From contig JACKKC010000006.1 of assembly GCA_020637615.1 (NCBI GenBank), positions 54,703-118,702 of the forward strand: DNA of 64,000 nt, written 5' to 3'. A program made the translations under genes and the position numbers. This DNA comes from Rhodovulum sp. GTDB taxonomy: Bacteria; Pseudomonadota; Alphaproteobacteria; Rhodobacterales; Rhodobacteraceae. Every line of letters starts with the position of its first letter. Positions within the stretch are counted from its first letter, which is position 1. Positions 7,699 through 15,242 of this stretch are shown here, one piece after another. The notes beneath the pieces are model-generated. The model had not been told where the DNA came from and did not search any database. It worked only from the letters and a program-made list of their open reading frames with translations.

Positions 7699-10113
7699 AT
7701 GAGTGAACCGAGCAGTTCGACCCATCCTGTTCTGCCACTGCGCGACATCGTGGTGTTTCCGCACATGATCGTGCCGCTCTTCGTCGGCCGCGAGAAATCC
7801 GTGCGCGCGCTGGAAGCGGTGATGAAGGACGACAAGCAGATCCTTCTGGCGAGCCAGAAGGACCCCTCCGAGGACGAGCCGCGGGCCGCGGGCATTTTCC
7901 GCGTCGGCGTGCTGGCCAATGTGCTGCAGCTCCTGAAACTGCCCGACGGCACCGTGAAGGTGCTGGTGGAGGGCAAGAGCCGCGTCCGGATCACCGAATT
8001 CGTGGCCAATTCCGCCTATTTCGAGGCGGTCGCCGAGCCCATCGAGGAGACCGAGAACGATCCCGCGGCGATCAAGGCGCTGAGCCGCGCCGTGGTCGAG
8101 GAATTCGAGCGCTACGCCAAGCTCAACCGCAACATCCCCGACGAGGCCGTCTCGGCGGTCGCCGAGGACATGGCGGCGGCCAAGCTCGCGGATACCATCG
8201 CGGGCCATCTCGGCGCGAAGCTCGAGGAGAAGCAGAAGCTGCTCGAGGAGCCCGACGTGGGCGAGCGGCTCGAGGTGATCTACGGCATGATGCAGGGCGA
8301 GATGTCGGTCCTGCGCGTCGAGAAGAAGATCAAGAGCCGGGTGAAGAACCAGATGGAGCGCACCCAGCGGGAATATTACCTCAACGAGCAGATGAAGGCG
8401 ATCCAGCGCGAGCTGGGCGGCGGCGGCGAGGGCGAGGGGCACGACGACGCCTCCGAGTTCGAGGAGCGCATCGGCAAGACCAAGCTCTCCAAGGAAGCCC
8501 GCGAGAAGGCGCTGGCGGAGGTCAAGAAGCTCCGCTCCATGTCGCCCATGTCCGCCGAGGCCACGGTGGTGCGCAACTATCTCGAATGGATGCTGTCGAT
8601 CCCCTGGGGCAAGAAAAGCCGCATCCGCAAGGATCTCGGCCTCGCCCAGAAGGTGCTCGACGACGACCATTACGGGCTGGAGAAGGTCAAGGACCGCATC
8701 ATCGAGTTCCTGGCGGTGCAGTCGCGCTCCGACAAGCTGCGCGGGCCGATCCTCTGTCTCGTCGGGCCTCCCGGCGTGGGCAAGACGTCCCTGGGCAAGT
8801 CGGTGGCCAAGGCCACGGGCCGCGAGTTCATCCGCATCTCGCTCGGCGGCGTCCGGGACGAGGCGGAGATCCGCGGGCATCGGCGGACCTATATCGGCTC
8901 GATGCCCGGCAAGATCATCCAGTCGATGAAGAAGGCCAAGACCGTCAACCCGCTCATCCTGCTCGACGAGGTCGACAAGATGGGCCAGGACTTCCGCGGC
9001 GATCCGGCCAGCGCCATGCTCGAGGTGCTCGATCCCGAGCAGAACGCCACCTTCTCGGATCACTACCTGGAGGTGGAATACGACCTCTCGAACGTGATGT
9101 TCATCACCACGGCGAATACCTACAACATGCCGCGGCCGCTCTTGGATCGCATGGAGATCATCTCGATCTCGGGCTATACCGAGGACGAGAAGATCGAGAT
9201 CGCCAAGCAGCACCTGCTCGCCAAGCAGTTGAAGGGGCACGGGCTGAAGGCCGGCGAGTTCGAGCTGACCGACGCGGCGTTGCGCGACACCGTGCGCTAC
9301 TACACCCGCGAGGCCGGGGTGCGGAACCTCGAGCGCGAGATCGCCAAGCTCTGCCGCAAGGCGGTGACCGAGATCGTCAAGGGCAAGGTGCAGAAGGTCG
9401 TCGTCACCCCCGAGAACCTCGAGGAATTCCTCGGGGTGCGCCGGTTCAAGTATGGCCTGGCCGAGGAGGCCGACCAGGTCGGCGTCGCGACCGGGCTCGC
9501 CTGGACCGAGGTGGGCGGGGATCTGCTCTCGATCGAGGCGCTGAAGCTGCCGGGCAAGGGCCGGATGAAGACCACCGGCACGCTGGGCGACGTGATGAAG
9601 GAATCGATCGACGCCGCCTCCTCCTGGGTGCGGTCGAAATCGCCGGCGCTCGGGATCCGGCCGCCCTTGTTCGAGACGGCGGACATCCATGTGCACGTGC
9701 CCGAGGGCGCGACGCCCAAGGACGGGCCTTCGGCGGGCATCGCGATGGTGACCTCCATCGTCTCGGTGCTGACCGGCATCCCGGTGCGCCGCGACGTGGC
9801 GATGACCGGCGAGGTGACCCTGCGCGGCAACGTGCTGCCGATCGGCGGGCTGAAGGAGAAGCTCCTGGCGGCGCTCCGGGGCGGGATCACCACGGTGCTG
9901 ATCCCGGCCGACAACGTGAAGGATCTGCGCGAGATCCCGGACAACGTGAAGAACGGGCTGGAACTGATCCCGGTCTCGAACGCCACGGAGGTCCTGAAGC
10001 ACGCGCTGACCCGGGCGCCCGAGCCGATCGAATGGGACGAGGCCGCGGAGGCGGCCAAGCTCCAGCCGCCGCCGGGTGTTGCGGGCGACAACATGGCGCC
10101 GCCGGCGCATTGA
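7699..10113 (+). CDS. lon: ATP-dependent protease La (Lon)
   Basis: An 804-residue protein of normal Lon length. Order of parts: N-terminal substrate-recognition domain beginning LPLRDIVVFPHM, a long helical region, the AAA+ module with Walker A GPPGVGKT (residues 356-363) and Walker B LILLDEVDK, then the protease domain with catalytic Ser678 in GPSAGIAM and Lys721 in GGLKEK. It degrades misfolded and regulatory proteins in the cytosol. The ATG is chosen because GGAAAAGG lies just upstream and the N-terminus then matches the family. The C-terminus has a short Pro/Ala tail. A heat-shock-type promoter precedes it; the gene appears monocistronic. Confidence 0.97.
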   Translation: MSEPSSSTHPVLPLRDIVVFPHMIVPLFVGREKSVRALEAVMKDDKQILLASQKDPSEDEPRAAGIFRVGVLANVLQLLKLPDGTVKVLVEGKSRVRITEFVANSAYFEAVAEPIEETENDPAAIKALSRAVVEEFERYAKLNRNIPDEAVSAVAEDMAAAKLADTIAGHLGAKLEEKQKLLEEPDVGERLEVIYGMMQGEMSVLRVEKKIKSRVKNQMERTQREYYLNEQMKAIQRELGGGGEGEGHDDASEFEERIGKTKLSKEAREKALAEVKKLRSMSPMSAEATVVRNYLEWMLSIPWGKKSRIRKDLGLAQKVLDDDHYGLEKVKDRIIEFLAVQSRSDKLRGPILCLVGPPGVGKTSLGKSVAKATGREFIRISLGGVRDEAEIRGHRRTYIGSMPGKIIQSMKKAKTVNPLILLDEVDKMGQDFRGDPASAMLEVLDPEQNATFSDHYLEVEYDLSNVMFITTANTYNMPRPLLDRMEIISISGYTEDEKIEIAKQHLLAKQLKGHGLKAGEFELTDAALRDTVRYYTREAGVRNLEREIAKLCRKAVTEIVKGKVQKVVVTPENLEEFLGVRRFKYGLAEEADQVGVATGLAWTEVGGDLLSIEALKLPGKGRMKTTGTLGDVMKESIDAASSWVRSKSPALGIRPPLFETADIHVHVPEGATPKDGPSAGIAMVTSIVSVLTGIPVRRDVAMTGEVTLRGNVLPIGGLKEKLLAALRGGITTVLIPADNVKDLREIPDNVKNGLELIPVSNATEVLKHALTRAPEPIEWDEAAEAAKLQPPPGVAGDNMAPPAH

Positions 10114-10218
10114 CGTGACAGGCGCGGGCCGTCCCCTGGGGCGGCCCGTGCTGCATGTGGGGGAACTGCATTCGGCAGGGCGGCCCCGGTTGCTCGAGAT
10201 CCGGTCGGGCCGGCGTTA

Positions 10219-10285
10219 CCATCCCGCCCGGCGGGCGCTGCGCTCGTTTTGTGGCGGGACCGTCGGAGAAGAAAGATTGAGCTCT
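10219..10285. repeat. Dispersed intergenic repeat, short copy B
   Basis: It contains ccatcccgcccggcgggc fused directly to gcgctgcgctcg...gcgggaccgtcggagaagaaaga, which corresponds to the two ends of copies A and C with the central hairpins missing. It lies between lon and tRNA-Val. This internal-deletion form is typical of mobile palindromic repeats. Confidence 0.55.
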
Positions 10286-10344
10286 GCTCCTGCGTGCGGG
10301 GGCTCTTGCGGCGGGGCGGCAATGCCGGTATCAGGCGGTCCGGC

Positions 10345-10419
10345 GGGCGATTAGCTCAGTGGTAGAGCGCTTCGTTCACATCGAAGATGTCGGCAGTTCG
10401 AACCTGTCATCGCCCACCA
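10345..10419 (+). tRNA. tRNA-Val (anticodon CAC)
   Basis: 75 nucleotides including an encoded CCA. The 7-bp acceptor GGGCGAT pairs with ATCGCCC, the D-arm is GCTC-AGTGGTA-GAGC, the anticodon arm CTTCG-TTCACAT-CGAAG gives anticodon CAC, and the T-arm is GGCAG-TTCGAAC-CTGTC. All arms are fully paired. Confidence 0.96.
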
Positions 10420-11008
10420 TCTCCCCTCCCGGTCTTCCGGCGATCCGCCTCCCGGCGGGTACTGCGCCGGCCGGGTGTTCGGCGCCAGAGAGTGTCCGGT
10501 TTTTTGTGTAAGCGCCCGCCGGTCCATGCTGAGAAGAAAGGATGGCGTGGGCCATGGGGAAGACAATCGACGACGAGATTCTGGTTGCGTGGGGAACAAC
10601 CGGCCTCTTGGCCGTACTGCGGCTCAAAGGGATGAGCCTGTCGGCATAGAACGGCCCCTGGATGAAGCGATTGGTTGGCGCCGCGAACCGGCAAGAGCGA
10701 GGCGTTGCCTCGCGCCGGTTCGTCGGTTGGAGCGCACAGTGCGCACGGAGCGTGGGTGCCGACATGTGCAATGCGCGACGATCCGAGACGGCGTGCTGCT
10801 GGCGCAGTGTGAGCAAGCGCATGTTGGGAGTATCATCCTACGCGCTTGACGTCACATTTGTGCCCGTTTACCGCCGCACGGATCCGCACAGTGTGGCACT
10901 GAATCGAATGCAGCGCATATTGCTGCGCTGTGCTACATTGCAAGATGCGGACTTCACAGGGCTTTCACAGTGCATACTGTGAAAGTGGGCGGCAGGCAGT
11001 TGCAGTGC
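10420..11008. other. Low-GC non-coding island between tRNA-Val and a tRNA-Val remnant
   Basis: About 590 bases with visibly lower GC than the flanks and no convincing gene. Short frames here (for example a 31-codon one at 10554-10649) match nothing I know. The stretch at 10487-10512 (agtgtccggttttttgtgtaag core) resembles a terminal inverted repeat of an IS256-type element, but I see no partner end or transposase. A perfect 24-base palindrome sits near the right end. It reads as remnants of a past insertion or integration event. Confidence 0.4.
10962..10985. repeat. Perfect 10-bp inverted repeat with 4-base loop
   Basis: CTTTCACAGT-gcat-ACTGTGAAAG. It lies 23 bases before the tRNA-Val remnant. 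It could be a terminator hairpin, although no T-run follows, or a recombination or operator site. Confidence 0.6.
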
Positions 11009-11075
11009 CGGTGAGTGACTAGGCGCTTCGTTTACACCGAAGATGTCGGCGGTTCGAGCCCGTCATCACCCACCA
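11009..11075 (+). pseudogene. tRNA-Val (UAC) remnant with a truncated D-arm
   Basis: The 3' part is a perfect tRNA: anticodon arm CTTCG-TTTACAC-CGAAG (anticodon TAC), variable ATGTC, T-arm GGCGG-TTCGAGC-CCGTC and acceptor ATCACCC-A-CCA. Relative to tRNA-Val(CAC) its T-stem changes are compensatory, so it derives from a once-functional isoacceptor rather than a recent copy. The 5' part is damaged: the acceptor reads CGGTGAG with mismatches at both ends, and the 16-base D-arm stretch is reduced to 8 (ACTAGGCG), so no D-stem can form. Confidence 0.75.
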
Positions 11076-11093
11076 ATCTTCTCCGGGGCAGCC

Positions 11094-11864
11094 TCAGAAC
11101 ACGTAGGTGATGCCGAAGAGCGGCCCCTGCACGTCGATGTCGAGCTTCGCGTCGTCGGTCGCGGCATATTCGATCGACATGTAGCGATAGCCGATGGTCC
11201 CGGTCCAGTGATCGGAGAAGGCGTAGTTGGCGCCGCCGTAGATCTGCCAGCTCAGATCCGAGGCGGCGTTGAAGCCGCCCACGTCGGCGCGGCCCGAGAG
11301 CGACCATTTCTCGCTCAGGGGCATGCCGCCCCTGAGGCCGACGATCCCGTCGGTCCAGGAGATGTCGACGTCGCGCGAATGGTCGGCGCGGACGGTGTTG
11401 AGCTCGAAGGTCGTCTGGGTGTCGAAATAGCGCGCGCCGGCGTAGACATCGACGAAAGTCCGGTCGGCCTCGTGCACGCGATAGAAGGCCGCGGCGGAAT
11501 AGACGCCGAGCTTGGTTCCGACCTTGGTGTCGAGACGGCCCTGAACCCAGGTGCCCTTCTGGCTCAGGTCGGCATAGACCGCGTCGAACAGGAACCCGAC
11601 CTTGCCCCGCCGCGCCTCGGCGGCGCCCATGAAGGCCATGTCGATCGCCTCGAGCACGTCGGCATTGTCGAGATTGACCAGCGGCTCGCCGTCGGGCGCC
11701 TGCTGGGCGCCGGTGATCGCGGGGAGCCATGCATAGAGGGTCGCCTGACCCGTCCAGCCCTGGGTCCAGTCCGCCACCTGGGCCGAGGCGGTGCCGGCGA
11801 GGCCGAAGGCCATGGCCGCGGCCCCGAAGGCGCCAGCGCTTCTCATTCCGAAAGCCCTCTTCAT
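11094..11864 (-). CDS. Outer-membrane beta-barrel protein
   Basis: A 256-residue protein with a Sec signal peptide (MKRAFGMRSAG... GTASAQ). The mature part has regularly alternating polar/hydrophobic strands with aromatic girdles (WTGQATLYAWLP, FYRVHEADRTFVDVYAGARYF, WTGTIGYRYMSIEYA) and ends in Phe (GITYVF), the usual signal for BAM-dependent insertion. It resembles small 8-12-stranded porin-like or OmpW/OprB-like barrels; the transported substrate is unknown. A single gene on this strand, it lies between the tRNA remnant and the MttB-family gene. Confidence 0.8.
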   Translation of the reverse strand: MKRAFGMRSAGAFGAAAMAFGLAGTASAQVADWTQGWTGQATLYAWLPAITGAQQAPDGEPLVNLDNADVLEAIDMAFMGAAEARRGKVGFLFDAVYADLSQKGTWVQGRLDTKVGTKLGVYSAAAFYRVHEADRTFVDVYAGARYFDTQTTFELNTVRADHSRDVDISWTDGIVGLRGGMPLSEKWSLSGRADVGGFNAASDLSWQIYGGANYAFSDHWTGTIGYRYMSIEYAATDDAKLDIDVQGPLFGITYVF

Positions 11865-11944
11865 TGCGCGACTCCCGATCCCTGTGCCTGTCCGCGCCGG
11901 CCGGGCGAGGATGGCGGGATCCTTCGCGGGCCGGTGTCGTCTTG

Positions 11945-13516
11945 TCAATAGTCGGTCGGCGCGCCGCCTTCGCGCTTGCGGCGCGCGACGAACTCGGCGA
12001 GTTCCTCGCGGATGCCCTCGTCGATCGCCGGCGGCTCGAATTCCGCGAGGATTGCCTTCCAGATCCGGTTCGCCCGCGCCTCGGTCCAGTTCGCCCCGGC
12101 CTCCGACCAGGCCTCGTAGTTGCGCCAGTCGCTGAGGAACGGCTCGTAGAAGGCTGTGGTATAACGGGTTTGCGTGTGCTCGCAGCCGAAGAAATGCCCC
12201 TGCGGGCCGACCTCGGCGATGGCGTCGAAGGCGAGGGCCGCGGGGGAGGTCTCGGTGATGGCCGGCTCGAAATAGCGCTCGATCTGCTGGAGCACCTCGC
12301 AATCCATCACGAATTTCTCGTAGGAGGCGATCAGCCCGCCCTCGAGCCATCCGGCGGCGTGATAGACGAGGTTGACGCCCGACTGCACCGCCGACCAGAG
12401 GCTGTTGAGGCTTTCCCACATCGCCTGGCCGTCGGGCGCGTTCGAGGCGCAGGCGTTCGAGGCCCGGAGCGGCAGGCCGTAGAAGCGCGCCATCTGCCCG
12501 GTCATCTGGGTCGCGCGCATGTATTCGGGCGTGCCGAAGGCCGGCGCGCCGCTGCGCATGTCCACGTTGGAGGTGAAGGTGCCCATCATGCAGGGCAGGC
12601 CCGGCCGGATCACCTGCAGGAGCGCGATGGCGGCCAGCGATTCGGCGACGGATTGCACCACGGCGCCGGCCATGGTCACCGGCGCCATGGCGCCGGCGAG
12701 CGTGAAGGGGGTCACCACCACCGGCTGGCCGCGGCGGGCGAAGCGCATGGCCCCGTCGAGCATCGGCCAGTCATGCTTCAGCGGGCTCGAGGAGTTGATG
12801 TTGGTATAGAGCCGCGGGGCGCTCTCGAAGTCCTCGCGCCCGAGGCCGCTCGCGATGCGCGCCATCTCGATCGCGTCCTCGACCCGTTCCGGGCCGAGGC
12901 TATAGGCATGCACCACCTTGTCGGTCAGCGTCAGCTTCTCGTAGAGGCAGTCGAGGTGGCGCACGCTGGCGTGGATGTCCACCGGCTCCACCGGATAGCC
13001 GCCCGCGACATGGATGCAGTTGAAATACTGCGTCAGCTTGATGAGGTCGCGGAAGCTCTCGATGTCCCCGACCCGCCGGCCGCGGTCGAGATCCATGCAG
13101 TTCGGCGGCGAGGAGACGTTGACGAAGGCCATGTGGCCGCCGCCCAGCGTCACCTTGCGCGCGGGATTGCGCGGGGTGATGTCGAACTGCCGCGGGGCGA
13201 GGGCGACCTGCTCCATGACGAAGCCGCGGTCCATATGCACCGTGTCGGAGCCCGGTTCGATCCGGCAGCCGGCGGCGCCGAGGATGGATTTCGCCTCCTC
13301 GTTGAGGAAATCGATGCCGATCTCCTCGAGCACGCGCATGGCGGCGGCATGGATCGCGGCGACGCCCTCTTCGCTCAGCGGCTCGGTCGGGCGGTCGGTG
13401 TTGAGCGGGATGCGCCAGGGCATCTGCCGGATGGCCGCGGAATCGCGCTCGCGGGAATGGCCCGCCCGGCCGCCGTTCCTGCGCGCCTTCCGGTCGGTCA
13501 TCGTCTGCCCCGCCAT
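11945..13516 (-). CDS. MttB-family (trimethylamine/betaine:corrinoid) methyltransferase, non-pyrrolysine
   Basis: A 523-residue TIM-barrel methyltransferase of the MttB superfamily, recognisable from the LSEEGVAAIHAAAMRVLEEIG opening, the NVSSPPNCMD segment and the YHAAGWLEGG barrel strand. Archaeal MttB has an in-frame UAG for pyrrolysine; here the frame is continuous with no amber codon. Non-Pyl homologues such as glycine betaine methyltransferase demethylate quaternary amines using a corrinoid protein. No corrinoid protein, reactivase or partner methyltransferase is adjacent, which is common for the many orphan MttB paralogues in Rhodobacterales. Substrate unknown; quaternary amines are the best guess. 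Cytoplasmic. Confidence 0.8.
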   Translation of the reverse strand: MAGQTMTDRKARRNGGRAGHSRERDSAAIRQMPWRIPLNTDRPTEPLSEEGVAAIHAAAMRVLEEIGIDFLNEEAKSILGAAGCRIEPGSDTVHMDRGFVMEQVALAPRQFDITPRNPARKVTLGGGHMAFVNVSSPPNCMDLDRGRRVGDIESFRDLIKLTQYFNCIHVAGGYPVEPVDIHASVRHLDCLYEKLTLTDKVVHAYSLGPERVEDAIEMARIASGLGREDFESAPRLYTNINSSSPLKHDWPMLDGAMRFARRGQPVVVTPFTLAGAMAPVTMAGAVVQSVAESLAAIALLQVIRPGLPCMMGTFTSNVDMRSGAPAFGTPEYMRATQMTGQMARFYGLPLRASNACASNAPDGQAMWESLNSLWSAVQSGVNLVYHAAGWLEGGLIASYEKFVMDCEVLQQIERYFEPAITETSPAALAFDAIAEVGPQGHFFGCEHTQTRYTTAFYEPFLSDWRNYEAWSEAGANWTEARANRIWKAILAEFEPPAIDEGIREELAEFVARRKREGGAPTDY

Positions 13517-13592
13517 CGCTCGGCGAGGGCGGGGGGCCGGCGGCCCGGCGCGTTCCGGGGGGCGGATCGCCTCGGCTTCCCCCCGGCCCGGG

Positions 13593-14312
13593 TCATGCGC
13601 GGCGCGGGGCTTCGCGGCCGCGGTCGGCGAGCCAGCCGGGCAGGGCGCCGATGTCGGCGAGGACCACGTCGGCGAGCGGCGCCAGCTCCGCCTCCTCGGC
13701 GATGCCGGTCAGCACCCCGACGGTGACCATGCCCGCGGCGCGGCCGCTCACCAGGTCGTGGGCGCTGTCGCCGATCATCGCGCAGGCCGCGGGCGGCAGG
13801 CCGGTGGCGCGGCAGAAGGCGTCGAGCATGCCCGGCGCGGGCTTGGCGCCGTGGCCGCTGTCGTATCCGGCGACGAAGGCGAAGCGGTCGAGCACCCCGA
13901 GCGAGGCGAGATGCGCCCGCGCCGGCGCCTCGCTGTCGTTGGTCGCGACCCCGAGCACCAGTCCCTGGTGGATCAGCCCGTCGAGCAGCGGCACCAGCGG
14001 CACCGCCTCCACGGGCGTGATCGCATGGGAGCCGTCGCGGACCTGCCGGACCACCAGCGCCTCGTCGAGCTCGGGCAGGATGCGGGCGACCGCCTCGATC
14101 ACCACCTCGATGGTGCCGGCGATCATCGGGCTGTCGGGGAGGAAGCGCGGCTCCTCGAGGTCGAAGCCGAGCGCCTCGGCCAGCGCCGCGGCGCGCTCGG
14201 TGTCGCCGCCGGCGAGATCGGCGATCAGCCGCGCGTTGAAGGCCGCCCAGGTGCGGTGGAAATCGAAGAGCGTGCCGTCCTTGTCGAAGACGATCCCTCG
14301 GATATCCTGCAC
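13593..14312 (-). CDS. HAD-family phosphatase (phosphoglycolate phosphatase-like)
   Basis: A haloacid dehalogenase-superfamily hydrolase. Motif I is FDKDGTLFD (nucleophile Asp and acid/base Asp), motif II is the Thr of GVATNDS, motif III is the Lys of GAKPAPGM and motif IV is MIGDSAHD. A helical type-1 cap lies between motifs I and II. I chose the GTG start because AAGGAAG lies 7 bases upstream and motif I then begins a few residues in, as usual. ATG codons 24 and 63 bases further up are possible. The sugar-phosphate substrate is not defined. It is divergent from the thioesterase gene. Confidence 0.82.
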   Translation of the reverse strand: MQDIRGIVFDKDGTLFDFHRTWAAFNARLIADLAGGDTERAAALAEALGFDLEEPRFLPDSPMIAGTIEVVIEAVARILPELDEALVVRQVRDGSHAITPVEAVPLVPLLDGLIHQGLVLGVATNDSEAPARAHLASLGVLDRFAFVAGYDSGHGAKPAPGMLDAFCRATGLPPAACAMIGDSAHDLVSGRAAGMVTVGVLTGIAEEAELAPLADVVLADIGALPGWLADRGREAPRRA

Positions 14313-14421
14313 CGCTGCGCTTCCTTCCGGCTGCATCCAGGCTCGATCATGATCGAACCGGAAAGATGTTTCCACACTTGCCGATCTTGCTCTAGGGTCC
14401 GCGCGCCGAGGACCCGAGCCG

Positions 14422-14853
14422 ATGACCCGACCGCCGCGACCGACCCGCGCTGACTACCGCCACTTCGAGCGCTTCACAAGCCGCTGGCGCGACAATGACG
14501 TCTACGGGCATGTCAACAACGCGGTCTATTACGAATACGTGGACACGCTGGTGAACGGCTGGCTGATCGCCCATGGCGGCCTCGACCTGCCCGGCGGCGA
14601 GGTGGTCTGCCTCGTGGCCGAGACCGGCTGCAGCTTCCACGAGAGCCTCGGCTATCCCGCGCCGGTGGAGGGCGGGCTGCGGCTCGACCGGCTGGGGCGG
14701 AGCTCGATCACCTACGGGATCGGGCTCTTCGCCCCCGGCGCCGAGCGTGCGGCGGCCACGGCGCGCTTCGTGCATGTCTGCGTCGACCGCGCGAGCGGCC
14801 GGCCGGTCGCGGTGCCTCAGGGTCTGCGCCGCGCGCTCGCGGCGCTGGCCTGA
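14422..14853 (+). CDS. Hotdog-fold acyl-CoA thioesterase
   Basis: A 143-residue single hotdog domain of the 4-hydroxybenzoyl-CoA thioesterase/YbgC type. The catalytic signature RWRDNDVYGHVNNAVYYEY has the nucleophilic Asp and the following HVNN helix start. The C-terminal strands (FVHVCVDRASGRPV) complete the fold. It would hydrolyse acyl-CoA thioesters in the cytosol; chain specificity is not predictable. Convergent with DUF3572 two bases beyond its stop. Confidence 0.85.
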   Translation: MTRPPRPTRADYRHFERFTSRWRDNDVYGHVNNAVYYEYVDTLVNGWLIAHGGLDLPGGEVVCLVAETGCSFHESLGYPAPVEGGLRLDRLGRSSITYGIGLFAPGAERAAATARFVHVCVDRASGRPVAVPQGLRRALAALA

Positions 14854-14855
14854 GC

Positions 14856-15134
14856 TCAGGTCCAGTTCGGCAGCGCCCCGCCGGGCAGCGTCATGCGCGC
14901 GCGCAGCGCGTCCTCGGGCCCGAGCCCGGCCGCCGCGGCGAAGTCGCGGGCGAGGTCCTCCTCGCCGAGCAGGAAATCGAGCACGAAGCCGAGGAATTCC
15001 GCCTCGCCGGCGCGGCGGCGCAGGTCGCCCGCCTCGGCGCCGGTCGCGGCGAGGAAGCGCGCCATGTCCTCTGGGCGTCCGGCCAGCCAGATCAGCGCGT
15101 CGGTGGCGAGCGCGGCGGCCCGTTCGGCGTTCAT
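14856..15134 (-). CDS. DUF3572 family protein
   Basis: A 92-residue mostly helical protein. The opening MNAERAAALATDALIWLAG and the later GAEAGDLRRRAGEAEFLGFVLDFLL match the DUF3572 family found in alphaproteobacteria. Function unknown. The start has a good ribosome-binding site (GGGAGGGTACAAAGG). It is divergent from the PleD gene with about 108 bases between them, so a shared promoter region is likely. Confidence 0.8.
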   Translation of the reverse strand: MNAERAAALATDALIWLAGRPEDMARFLAATGAEAGDLRRRAGEAEFLGFVLDFLLGEEDLARDFAAAAGLGPEDALRARMTLPGGALPNWT

Positions 15135-15242
15135 CCTTTGTACCCTCCCGGGGCGGCTTCGAAACCATTCGTTAACATATTTGCGCCTATCTTGCGGACC
15201 GGTTCGGCAGAGTCGGAATACCGCTCCAGAGGGAGGCACTGA

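Noticed and set aside
7054..10110. Very long minus-strand open frame opposite lon (over 1000 codons)
   Set aside because: Shadow of a high-GC gene: composition is His/Arg/Gly/Leu-rich without motifs, and lon on the other strand is unmistakable.
10487..10512. Complete IS256-type insertion sequence
   Set aside because: Only one end-like sequence; no transposase and no second inverted repeat in the window.
10475..10982. Overlapping short frames in the tRNA-Val spacer as possible new genes
   Set aside because: No ribosome-binding sites of note, no motifs, Arg/Cys-rich random-looking products in several frames at once.
11945..13516. Pyrrolysine-containing MttB
   Set aside because: No in-frame TAG; the frame is continuous over 523 codons.
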